Assembly: GCA_024277095.1 (NCBI GenBank)
Contig: JAJRVX010000469.1
Location: 1-7,534, forward strand
Direction: 5' to 3'
DNA from: DUEN01 sp024277095
GTDB taxonomy: Bacteria > Chloroflexota > Anaerolineae > DUEN01
DNA: 7,534 bases
Of the stretch, positions 1 to 5,831 are shown piece by piece. The notes under the pieces were generated by a model, which was not told the DNA's origin, ran no database searches, and saw only the letters and a program-made list of their open reading frames with translations. Position numbers and translations under genes: made by a program. The first letter of the stretch is position 1; each line of letters starts with the position of its first letter.

Positions 1-688
1 CGGCCGGCAGATAGACAACCCGCCAACCCGCCGCGCGGGCCCGCCGACACCAATCCAGCTCCTCCGAGTACATGAAGAACCGCTCGTCGAAGCCGCCAAC
101 CTGCTCGACCGCCTGACGACGTACCAGGAGGCAGGCGCCGACCACCCAGTCCACCTCCTGCTCCTGATCATCCGGTCGATCGGCCACGTAGTACCGCCGG
201 GCGACCGGATTGTTCGGCCACCATAGATGCAGGACCGTGCTCTCCAGGAAGGCCGTCGCCAGGGTCGGGAAACGCCGCCGTGATGATTGTATACGACCGT
301 CCGCATAACGCAACTGTGGCCCCAGCGCGCCGACGTCCGGATGAGCGTCCATATACCGCACCATGGTCACCAGTGACTCGCCGACGATCTCGGTATCCGG
401 GTTGAGGAACAGCAGGTAGCGGCCTCGCGCCAGCTCCAGCGCCTGGTTGTTCGCTCTGGTGAATCCCACGTTCTCTCGATTGCGGACGACGCGAACCCAG
501 GGGAACTCCCGCTCCATCATGGCCACGCTGTCATCCGTGGAGGCATTGTCCACGACGATGACCTCCGCGGCAAGCCCATCGCCCTCCCCGCGTACGTCGA
601 CGCCCGGCGACACGGCGATGGAGGCCAGGCAACGCCGCAGGAGAGGGGCCACGTTCCAGTTTACGATCAGGATGGAGAGGTCCAACAC
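1..688 (-). CDS. Family 2 glycosyltransferase (rhamnosyltransferase-like), C-terminus off the window
   Basis: N-terminal 229 codons of a GT-A fold, inverting glycosyltransferase, probably cytoplasmic or membrane-associated and moving a sugar from a nucleotide donor to a polysaccharide or lipid-linked acceptor. Visible in order: the opening strand LSILIVNWN (about 4-12), VDNASTDDS (46-54) for nucleotide binding, NVGFTRANN (73-81), the DXD-like metal motif NPDTE (96-100), and WVVGACLLVRR (181-191) followed by GGFDERFFMYSEELDW (198-213), which carries the acceptor-side acidic residues. This arrangement is typical of the WbbL/rhamnosyltransferase branch of GT2; the actual sugar cannot be read from it. 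I chose the GTG at 688, directly before the first beta strand, with GGGGGA about 9 bases upstream; TTG at 685 is possible. A terminator lies between it and the prenyl synthase, so it probably has its own promoter, but I see no convincing one in 689-802. Confidence 0.9.
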   Translation of the reverse strand, partial: MLDLSILIVNWNVAPLLRRCLASIAVSPGVDVRGEGDGLAAEVIVVDNASTDDSVAMMEREFPWVRVVRNRENVGFTRANNQALELARGRYLLFLNPDTEIVGESLVTMVRYMDAHPDVGALGPQLRYADGRIQSSRRRFPTLATAFLESTVLHLWWPNNPVARRYYVADRPDDQEQEVDWVVGACLLVRRQAVEQVGGFDERFFMYSEELDWCRRARAAGWRVVYLPA

Positions 689-802
689 GCCGGAAGTCCC
701 CCAAACGAGCGTGGACACCGCCTGCGGCGGCGCAAGGAAAAGCTTCTTCTCGCCTGCACAGGGGGTCAACTCCACACCGCAGACATCCCACGCCCACCCC
801 AC

Positions 803-838
803 AAAAAGCAAGGGTTAGAGGCAACCGCCCCTAACCCC
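803..838 (-). terminator. Rho-independent terminator after the polyprenyl synthase gene
   Basis: Arms 811-822 and 827-838 pair around the tetraloop AACC (823-826): three bp, one A/C mismatch, then seven more bp (the AGGGTTAG/CTAACCC part). On the minus strand the stem is followed by TGCTTTTTG, with five T at 803-807. It starts about 22 bases past the TAA stop at 861-863, where a transcript end is expected. Confidence 0.75.
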
Positions 839-860
839 TCACCTCGCCGCCATGTGCGCG

Positions 861-1832
861 TTACCAGCGCCGCTCAACCACGAAGTCGGCCAGATCCGTC
901 AACACATCCCGGGCGGGCACGTCCGGAAGGATGGACAACGCCTCCTGGGCCTTCGCCACGAACTCCCTCGCCTCCGCCTCCGCCGCATCGATGGCGTCCG
1001 AGTCCCGGATCAACGCCACCGCCTCCTCCAGGCGGCTTCCGCCATCCGCCTGCGCATGCTCCAAAATGCGGATCAGCTCCGGGGCCCGCTCATCCTGCTG
1101 CAGGAAGTAGAAGACCGGCAACGTCACCGTGCCCTGGCGCAGATCGCTTCCGGCCGGCTTCCCCATCACCGACTCGTCCCCCACGAAATCGAGGATATCG
1201 TCCACGATTTGGAAGGCCATCCCGAAGTTATACCCATACGCGCTCAGCGCCTGCACGAACTCCTCAGAGGCGCCGCTGATCACCGCGCCCGTCTCCGCGG
1301 CGGCCTGGAACAGGGAGGCCGTCTTGGCGAAGATGCGCCGGTAATACTCCTCCTTCGGCTGTTTCCAGTTCAACGCCGAAAAGAGCTGTCGTAGCTCCCC
1401 GTTGCAGATCGTTACCAACGTGCGTGAGAAGATGCGGATCACCCGGGGATTGCCGCTCATCGCCGCGAAGTCGGCGGCCTGGGCGAAGAGGAAGTCCCCC
1501 GCCAGCACTGTGGCACCGCGACTCCACATCGCGTTGAGGGTGGGAAGGCCACGTCGAAGCAGCGCCCCATCAATCACATCATCATGAACCAACGTCGCCG
1601 TATGCAACGCCTCCGCTGCCGCGGCCAGAGGCAACACCAACTGCACATCGCACGGGGAGAACTTCGCGGCCAACAACGTGATGGCGGGACGCAGCCGTTT
1701 GCCACCACGGATAATCAGCCCCTCCAACGCCTGTGCGATCGGAGGGAAGGTTTCTTTCAACCGGGCGCGCATGATCTCCTCGACCATGTCGAGCTCATCA
1801 CGCACCAGGTCAAGGGCAGCCAATCGCGTCAA
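861..1832 (-). CDS. Long-chain (all-trans) polyprenyl diphosphate synthase
   Basis: Condenses isopentenyl diphosphate units onto an allylic diphosphate to make a long isoprenoid chain, usually for menaquinone/ubiquinone side chains; cytosolic. The 323-residue length is normal. Motifs: GGKRLRP (43-49) binding IPP phosphate, the first aspartate-rich motif DDVID (84-88) with HD before it, NGEL (144-147), KTASLF (170-175), the second aspartate-rich motif DDILD (211-215), and the lysine/arginine loop GKPAGSDLRQGT (224-235). The residues four and five before the first motif are small (T80, A79), and there is no two-residue insertion in DDxxD; in this family that favours long products (C30 or more) over farnesyl or geranylgeranyl. 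Exact chain length is not readable, so hepT or ispB is left open. The start is TTG at 1832: an in-frame stop lies six codons upstream, and GAGG (1837-1840) sits four bases before it. It is separated from tatD by 220 bp and followed by a terminator, so it is probably monocistronic. Confidence 0.93.
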   Translation of the reverse strand: MTRLAALDLVRDELDMVEEIMRARLKETFPPIAQALEGLIIRGGKRLRPAITLLAAKFSPCDVQLVLPLAAAAEALHTATLVHDDVIDGALLRRGLPTLNAMWSRGATVLAGDFLFAQAADFAAMSGNPRVIRIFSRTLVTICNGELRQLFSALNWKQPKEEYYRRIFAKTASLFQAAAETGAVISGASEEFVQALSAYGYNFGMAFQIVDDILDFVGDESVMGKPAGSDLRQGTVTLPVFYFLQQDERAPELIRILEHAQADGGSRLEEAVALIRDSDAIDAAEAEAREFVAKAQEALSILPDVPARDVLTDLADFVVERRW

Positions 1833-2052
1833 TGGACCTCATCCCCTCATGGTCATTGTGTTCATCGACAAAGCCGCACTCCCCTACAAAGGTGCGGCCA
1901 CCCCCGTTTCACTCCAACAGGACCTGCTCAGCCGTCACCCGGACCGAACACAAACCATCCATGAGCATTCACTAAAATATTCAGGTGGTATTTTACACAA
2001 GTCTGCCGATCTGAGAAAAAACGTCGCCTACAGGGTGGATGATCCCCCCACC
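1833..2052. other. Intergenic leader between tatD and the polyprenyl synthase
   Basis: No gene seen. The part at 1965-2025 is clearly richer in A/T than the rest of the window. On the minus strand it holds a -10-like TAAAAT (1990-1995) without a good -35, so it is a plausible but unproven promoter region for the prenyl synthase. Six T on the minus strand (2016-2021) lie about 30 bases after the tatD stop. The only stem before them is GGTGG/CCACC, which ends 10-12 bases too early for a normal terminator. Confidence 0.4.
1873..1898 (-). promoter_or_regulatory. Leader hairpin upstream of the polyprenyl synthase
   Basis: A perfect 7-bp inverted repeat, GCCGCAC (1873-1879) and GTGCGGC (1892-1898), encloses 12 bases. 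It lies about 40 bases before the TTG start and is followed on the minus strand by TTTGT. If transcription starts in the AT-rich patch near 1970-1990, this would form in the 5' leader. The T-run is too short for a confident terminator or attenuator. Confidence 0.35.
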
Positions 2053-2874
2053 TCACACGCCGACGAAGGTCTCTCCATCCCCTCCCAGACCGGACAACCG
2101 GAACAGGCGTATCGCGTTGTCCGTCGTCCGACGGACGACCTCCTCCACCGACACACCCTGCAAACGGGCGACGGCCTCCGCGATCAGCGTCAGCCGGGCG
2201 GGCTCGTTGCGCTTCCCCCGATACGGGTGAGGCGACAGATAGGGCGCATCCGTCTCCAGCAACAGGGAGTCCAACGGCAGCTCCGGGACCAGGGCGTGTA
2301 GCCGGCGAGCGTTCCGAAAGGTCACGGGGCCCCCCAGGGCGATCAGGAATCCCATCGCACGTCCGGCCTCCGCCATCGTCTTGTCGCCGGCGAAAGCATG
2401 GAGTACCCCTCGATATCCGCCCTCCGGCGGCGGATGCCGATCCGCCCACGCCCGCAACGTCGCCATCACCTGCGACTGCGCCTCCCGGCAGTGGATGATC
2501 GCCGGCAGGCGCAGCTCGGCGGCCAGGTCCAGCTGTCGCTCGAAGGCCTCTTGCTGCCGATCCCTGGGCGACAGATCTCGATAGAAGTCCAACCCGATCT
2601 CGCCGATGGCCACGACCTTGGGATGGACGGCCAGATCCCGCAGCACGGACAACACGGCATCGTCCACCGTAGCCGCGTCGTGGGGATGGACCCCGACGGC
2701 GGCGTACACACCAGGCTCCGCCTCCGCCAGAGCCACCGCCCGCCGGCTGGAGGCGAGATCGGCGCCCGGGTTCACGATGACCCGAACGCCAGCCGCCCGT
2801 GCCCGGTCTAACACGGCCGCCCGATCCGCATCGAACTGCGGGAAGTCCAGGTGGCAATGAGAATCAATCAGCAC
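2053..2874 (-). CDS. tatD: TatD family metal-dependent hydrolase / 3'-5' DNase
   Basis: A TIM-barrel metallohydrolase; characterised TatD proteins are Mg2+-dependent 3'-5' nucleases in the cytosol acting on single-stranded DNA or RNA. At 273 residues it is full length. The metal-site residues are all visible: H6 and H8 in DSHCHLD (4-10), GVHPHD (61-66), E92 in GEIGLDFYR (91-99), H128 in IIHCRE (126-131), H159 in VLHAF (157-161), and D209 in LETDAPYLSPHP (206-217), followed by RGKRNEP (219-225), typical of the YcfH/TatD group. The start is GTG at 2874, which lies inside the last codons of the phosphohexomutase gene (11-bp overlap). There is no good Shine-Dalgarno before it, so translation is probably coupled to the upstream gene. 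No TatABC genes are near, consistent with its not taking part in Tat export. Confidence 0.93.
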   Translation of the reverse strand: MLIDSHCHLDFPQFDADRAAVLDRARAAGVRVIVNPGADLASSRRAVALAEAEPGVYAAVGVHPHDAATVDDAVLSVLRDLAVHPKVVAIGEIGLDFYRDLSPRDRQQEAFERQLDLAAELRLPAIIHCREAQSQVMATLRAWADRHPPPEGGYRGVLHAFAGDKTMAEAGRAMGFLIALGGPVTFRNARRLHALVPELPLDSLLLETDAPYLSPHPYRGKRNEPARLTLIAEAVARLQGVSVEEVVRRTTDNAIRLFRLSGLGGDGETFVGV

Positions 2875-4300
2875 GCTCTTGATCCAGCCCCGCCAGCTTC
2901 AGCCCATCCCTCAGGATCGCGTCGATGGCTTCCGGGTGCGTCGTCTCCGTGTACACCCGGATGATCGGCTCCGTCCCGGAGAAGCGAATCAGCATCCAGC
3001 CCCCATCCTCCAGGCCGTACTTGAAACCGTCCATCGTATTCAGGCCCGTGACCTTCAGCCCGCCGATGACCTCCGGCCGGGTGCTCTCGACACGCTGACG
3101 CACGGCCTCCCGCTTCTCCACCGGGAACGGCACGTCGATGCGCTTATAGTAATGCGCTCCCACTTTGCTGAACAGATGCTCCAGCAGCTGAGTCACCGAC
3201 TTGCCGGTGCGCACGAGGAGGTCCAGCATGTACAGGCTGGCCAGGATGCCATCGCGCTCCGGGATGTGATCCCCGAAGGCATATCCGCCGCTCTCCTCGC
3301 CACCCACCATCGCGCCCACTTCCAGCATCTTGGGGGCCACGTACTTGAACCCCACGCCCGTCTCATAGACCGGCACGTTATAGATCTCGCCCAGCCGGTT
3401 CAGCATGGAGGTCGTGGACAGCGTCTTGACGATAGGGCCACGCTTGCCGCGGACCTCCAACAGGTACAGGGCGATCAAGCCGTACACACGCAGCTGGTCC
3501 ACGAAGTCGCCATGTTCATCCACCACACCCAGGCGATCCGCATCCCCATCCGTGATGAGCCCGATATCCGCCCCCACCTCACGTACCTTGGCCATACAGG
3601 GGTCCACATTCGGGCGGATAGGCTCCGGCCGCTGCATCTCCGGGAAGATGGGATTGCGTTCCTTGTGGATGGAGATCACCTGCGTGCGCCCCCCTCCGAT
3701 CAGCCGCTCCAACCAGCCGGCACCATTGCCCCACATCGCGTCCGCCACCACGGTCAACCCGGCCTGGCGAATGGACTCCAGATCCACCAACCGATTCAAC
3801 TGCTCGATGTAAGCCGGAGCGGGATCGAAGTATTCCACCAACCCCTTCTCCAACGCCTCATCCAGATCCATGCGCAACACCTGATCGGATGGCGGGATCA
3901 GCGATTCGATCTCGGCCAAGCCCTCCGGATCTATAGCGCCGCCCGTCTCATTCCGCACCTTAAACCCGTTATCCGTAGGCGGATTATGGCTGGCCGTGAT
4001 GTTCACCGCGCCGGCCGCCTTCTTGACCACCACGCTATAGGAGATCGCCGGCGTTGGAGCGGCCTCCCTCATGAGGAAGACCCGGATGCCATTGCCGGCC
4101 ATCACCTCCGCCACCGCGGCGGCGAAATGCTCCGACGCGAATCGTCGGTCGAATCCCACCACCACACCGCCATCGACATTCCCCAGCTGCTTCAAATAGA
4201 GCGCGAATCCCTGCGCGCAACGCCGGACGTTCGCGAACGTATAATCCTCGGCGATGCGACCTCGCCACCCATCCGTGCCAAATCGAATCTTCGTCTCCAA
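2864..4300 (-). CDS. Alpha-D-phosphohexomutase (phosphoglucomutase/phosphomannomutase)
   Basis: Interconverts hexose-6-phosphate and hexose-1-phosphate, feeding nucleotide-sugar synthesis; cytosolic, Mg2+-dependent. The 478 residues cover the four family domains. Visible: the opening IRFGTDGWRG (5-14), the active-site phosphoserine loop TASHNPPTDNGFK (102-114) with S104, the metal loop DGDADRLG (251-258) with D251, D253 and D255, the sugar-specificity loop GGEESGGYAFGDH (333-345), and the phosphate-binding loop RFSGTEP (439-445). GEESGG is used by both glucose and mannose enzymes, so preference is not decided; a mannose role would match the GDP-sugar reductase gene just upstream. The start is TTG at 4300, immediately before the conserved N-terminus, set by a full Shine-Dalgarno AAGGAGG (4307-4313) six bases away. 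It follows the reductase gene by 107 bp and overlaps tatD by 11 bp. Confidence 0.93.
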   Translation of the reverse strand: METKIRFGTDGWRGRIAEDYTFANVRRCAQGFALYLKQLGNVDGGVVVGFDRRFASEHFAAAVAEVMAGNGIRVFLMREAAPTPAISYSVVVKKAAGAVNITASHNPPTDNGFKVRNETGGAIDPEGLAEIESLIPPSDQVLRMDLDEALEKGLVEYFDPAPAYIEQLNRLVDLESIRQAGLTVVADAMWGNGAGWLERLIGGGRTQVISIHKERNPIFPEMQRPEPIRPNVDPCMAKVREVGADIGLITDGDADRLGVVDEHGDFVDQLRVYGLIALYLLEVRGKRGPIVKTLSTTSMLNRLGEIYNVPVYETGVGFKYVAPKMLEVGAMVGGEESGGYAFGDHIPERDGILASLYMLDLLVRTGKSVTQLLEHLFSKVGAHYYKRIDVPFPVEKREAVRQRVESTRPEVIGGLKVTGLNTMDGFKYGLEDGGWMLIRFSGTEPIIRVYTETTHPEAIDAILRDGLKLAGLDQERAD

Positions 4301-4330
4301 TCTACTCCTCCTTCACTCTCGATTGGTAGC

Positions 4331-4359
4331 ATCACACGTGAGCGTGGCAGACATGAAAA
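4331..4359 (-). promoter_or_regulatory. Weak candidate promoter for the phosphohexomutase-tatD pair
   Basis: On the minus strand TTTTCA (4354-4359) and TGTGAT (4331-4336) are 17 bases apart, each matching four of six sigma70 consensus positions, about 30 bases before the TTG start. There is no clear terminator after the upstream reductase gene (only a T5 run at 4356-4360 without a matching stem), so read-through is equally possible. Confidence 0.3.
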
Positions 4360-4407
4360 AGGCCACAGCTACCACAACCCCTGATCCGTGTGAGGGTCAA
4401 ACGGGGC

Positions 4408-5379
4408 TCACGATGCCTCCGTCGAAGCGCGTACCCGGCCCCGCCACTCATCCAGGACGTCGCGCAGGCTCTGCTCCAGGGGGATGCGCGGCTCCCAGCC
4501 GGTGCGCCGACGGAAGCGCGACGCATCCGCCACGATCCGGGGCACCTCGGACGGGCGCATGCGCTGGGGGTCCACACGCACCTCCACGTCCATGCCTGTG
4601 AGGGCGATGAGCCGCTCCAACAGCTCTCGCACCGAGTACGCACGTCCCGATCCCAGATTATACACCTGTCCCGGCTCCCCATGGGTCAACGCCAGCCGAT
4701 ACGCGCGCACCACGTCACGCACATCGCTGAAATCCCGGTAGACGTCGAGGTTGCCCACATAGACCACCGGGGGGCGAAGGCCCGCCTCCATCTCGGCGAT
4801 CTGCTGGGCGAAATCCGGGACGACGAAGCCGGGACGTTGTCGGGGGCCGATATGATTGAAGGGCCGCACCCTCACGGCGAACACCCCATGACTGAGATGA
4901 TACTGCAACCCCAGGAAATCCTGCGCGACCTTGCTCACCGCGTAGGGATTCAGCGGGCGCAAAGGCGTGTCCTCGGTCACCGGCAACTGGTCTGGCGAGA
5001 CGAGCCCGTACTCCTCTCCCGAGCCCACCACCAGCACTCGACTCTCCAGCCCCAGCCGGACGACCGCCTCCAACACGTTCAGCTGTAATCGGATATTCGT
5101 CTGTAACGTCCCCCACGGATCGCGGCGCGAGAGGGAGGGCAACGGTTGCGCCGCCAGGTGAAAGATGTAATCCGGCCGGACCTGATCCACGATGTCCATG
5201 ACCACCTGCAGACGGGACAGTTCCGCCGGATACAGCTCCAGCCGATCCCGCAAATGGGAGATACCGCTGACATCACCAAAGAGCGTGCCCGCGACGTGCC
5301 AGTCCGTCTCTGTCAGGAGATGCTCGGCCAGGTGACTGCCAACAAACCCCGAAATACCCGTGATGAGTGCCCGTGCCAA
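4408..5379 (-). CDS. rmd: NAD(P)-dependent sugar-nucleotide reductase, GDP-4-keto-6-deoxy-mannose reductase-like
   Basis: An extended short-chain dehydrogenase, 323 residues. The Rossmann motif GISGFVG (8-14) is at the N-terminus; FHLAAQ (73-78) follows; the catalytic set is S120 in VVGSGEEYG (117-125) and Y146/K150 in YAVSK (146-150). RPFNHIGPRQRPGFV (172-186), VGNLDVYRDFSDVRDVVRAY (208-227) and RPSEVPRIVADASR (275-288) with TGWEP (293-297) are the pattern of GDP-6-deoxy-D-lyxo-4-hexulose reductases (Rmd). Such enzymes reduce the product of GDP-mannose 4,6-dehydratase to GDP-D-rhamnose or GDP-6-deoxy-talose. The dehydratase itself has a Thr-x-Glu catalytic motif, whereas here the motif is S-G-E-E, which favours reductase. 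No dehydratase gene is visible in the window. I set the start at TTG 5379, preceded by AGGAGGG (5386-5392) with six bases spacing. The frame stays open upstream into the repeat element, but that extension precedes the Rossmann fold and crosses the promoter, so I reject it. Confidence 0.85.
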   Translation of the reverse strand: MARALITGISGFVGSHLAEHLLTETDWHVAGTLFGDVSGISHLRDRLELYPAELSRLQVVMDIVDQVRPDYIFHLAAQPLPSLSRRDPWGTLQTNIRLQLNVLEAVVRLGLESRVLVVGSGEEYGLVSPDQLPVTEDTPLRPLNPYAVSKVAQDFLGLQYHLSHGVFAVRVRPFNHIGPRQRPGFVVPDFAQQIAEMEAGLRPPVVYVGNLDVYRDFSDVRDVVRAYRLALTHGEPGQVYNLGSGRAYSVRELLERLIALTGMDVEVRVDPQRMRPSEVPRIVADASRFRRRTGWEPRIPLEQSLRDVLDEWRGRVRASTEAS

Positions 5380-5418
5380 GTCTATCCCTCCTGGCCGATA
5401 ACCTAGCGGTGACCACCT

Positions 5419-5448
5419 ATTATACCCCAGGAGCGACTCGACCCGCAA
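5419..5448 (-). promoter_or_regulatory. Sigma70-type promoter of the rmd-like gene
   Basis: On the minus strand a perfect -10 TATAAT (5419-5424) and a partial -35 TTGCGG (5443-5448) are 18 bases apart. Transcription would start near 5412, giving a leader of about 33 bases before the Shine-Dalgarno-led TTG at 5379. The -35 lies only eight bases from the end of the MITE-like element's flanking repeat. Confidence 0.65.
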
Positions 5449-5456
5449 AGAACCCA

Positions 5457-5464
5457 GAGACAGG
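5457..5464. repeat. Left copy of an 8-bp direct repeat (probable target duplication)
   Basis: GAGACAGG here is repeated exactly at 5709-5716, immediately outside the two terminal inverted repeats. Counting two more bases outward on the left (5455-5464 against 5707-5716) gives 9 of 10 matches. Its last G is shared with the 11-bp inverted repeat. Confidence 0.6.
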
Positions 5465-5515
5465 GTAGTGTATCCAAAATGGTGGAAATTCCGAGAGGCC
5501 CATCGCAAGCCCACA

Positions 5516-5543
5516 GGGGAGGTGCGGAGGGACCTCCCTCCGC
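5516..5543. repeat. Two overlapping, mutually exclusive hairpins
   Basis: GGGAGGT (5517-5523) pairs with ACCTCCC (5532-5538), and GCGGAGGG (5524-5531) pairs perfectly with CCCTCCGC (5536-5543) over loop ACCT. The two helices share bases 5536-5538 and each occupies the other's loop, so only one can form at a time. Confidence 0.6.
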
Positions 5544-5557
5544 CAAAACATCCCCTT

Positions 5558-5632
5558 TTTCCGCTTTGCACCGGCCCTTTCCCGGCCCGATTCAGGTGGA
5601 CCAGGCCGGGCAAGGCAGGTGAGGGGCGGAAA
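5558..5632. repeat. Structured repeat copy 1: long interrupted hairpin
   Basis: One 75-base rod-like stem: TTTCCGC/GCGGAAA (5558-5564, 5626-5632), CACC/GGTG (5569-5572, 5618-5621), CCTT/AAGG (5576-5579, 5612-5615) and CCCGGCC/GGCCGGG (5581-5587, 5604-5610), with small internal loops. The inner 61 bases (5567-5627) align without gaps to 5741-5801, matching at 48 positions; 11 of the 13 differences are transitions. Confidence 0.7.
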
Positions 5633-5634
5633 CC

Positions 5635-5674
5635 GGGAGGTTTCTTTTGAGGGGCTGCGCCCCTCAAAGCTCCC
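5635..5674. repeat. Strong hairpin present only in repeat copy 1
   Basis: TTTTGAGGGGC (5645-5655) pairs with GCCCCTCAAAG (5659-5669) over a TGC loop: ten Watson-Crick pairs plus one G-T. It is extended by GGGAG/CTCCC (5635-5639, 5670-5674) across a five-base bulge. A competing small stem GAAACC/GGTTTC lies at 5629-5644. It occupies the roughly 47 bases by which copy 1 is longer than copy 2. Confidence 0.6.
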
Positions 5675-5708
5675 TACTGTATTTCCACACGAAAAAGATA
5701 CACTACCG

Positions 5709-5716
5709 GAGACAGG
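5709..5716. repeat. Right copy of the 8-bp direct repeat
   Basis: GAGACAGG, identical to 5457-5464, one base beyond the right inverted repeat. Confidence 0.6.
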
Positions 5717-5735
5717 AGGTGGCGTATTCAATTTC

Positions 5736-5831
5736 AGCCCTGCACCTGCCTTCTCCCGGCCCGACCCGGGTGAACAAGGCCAGACGAGGCAGGCAAGGGG
5801 CTTCTTTATCCCCACACGAAAAACGATACAC
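5736..5831. repeat. Structured repeat copy 2, shorter and diverged
   Basis: Bases 5741-5801 are the second copy of the 61-base module. The fold is kept: AGCCC/GGGCT (5736-5740, 5798-5802), CCTGCCT/AGGCAGG (5745-5751, 5787-5793) and a weaker inner stem around CCGGCC (5756-5761)/GGCC (5778-5781). Its right end repeats that of copy 1: CCACACGAAAAA at 5812-5823 (5685-5696 in copy 1) followed, after one extra C, by GATACAC (5825-5831). A possible decayed left end is GGCGTATTCAA near 5721-5731. It looks like a deleted or older relative of the 244-bp element lying next to it. Confidence 0.6.

Larger units (their letters stand above)
5464..5707. mobile_element. 244-bp MITE-like element with terminal inverted repeats
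   Basis: The ends are a perfect 11-bp inverted repeat, GGTAGTGTATC (5464-5474) and GATACACTACC (5697-5707). After an unmatched 8-9 bases the arms match again (TGGAAAT on the left, ATTTCCA on the right), so the imperfect terminal repeat is about 26-28 bp. It is flanked by GAGACAGG direct repeats at 5457-5464 and 5709-5716. It encodes no protein I can recognise; its interior is a series of hairpins (5516-5543, 5558-5632, 5635-5674). Small size, inverted ends, target duplication and no transposase are what a non-autonomous element moved in trans would show. An 8-10 bp duplication is known from several IS families, and I cannot assign one. Confidence 0.6.

Noticed and set aside
2016..2055. Rho-independent terminator for tatD
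   Set aside because: A T6 run exists, but the only stem (GGTGG/CCACC) is 10-12 bases away from it, so the geometry does not fit.
2879..4384. 501-codon open frame on the plus strand
   Set aside because: It is antisense to the phosphohexomutase over its whole length. The opposite frame has every family motif, and the plus-strand translation is Arg/His/Gln-rich low-complexity sequence produced by GC-rich codon bias.
5380..5667. N-terminal extension of the rmd-like protein to an upstream start at 5667
   Set aside because: The extension translates the mobile element and promoter. The TTG at 5379 has an ideal Shine-Dalgarno and sits two to eight residues before the Rossmann glycine motif, as in the family.
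5464..5831. CRISPR array
   Set aside because: There are only two diverged copies of unequal length, without regular spacers and with no cas genes nearby.
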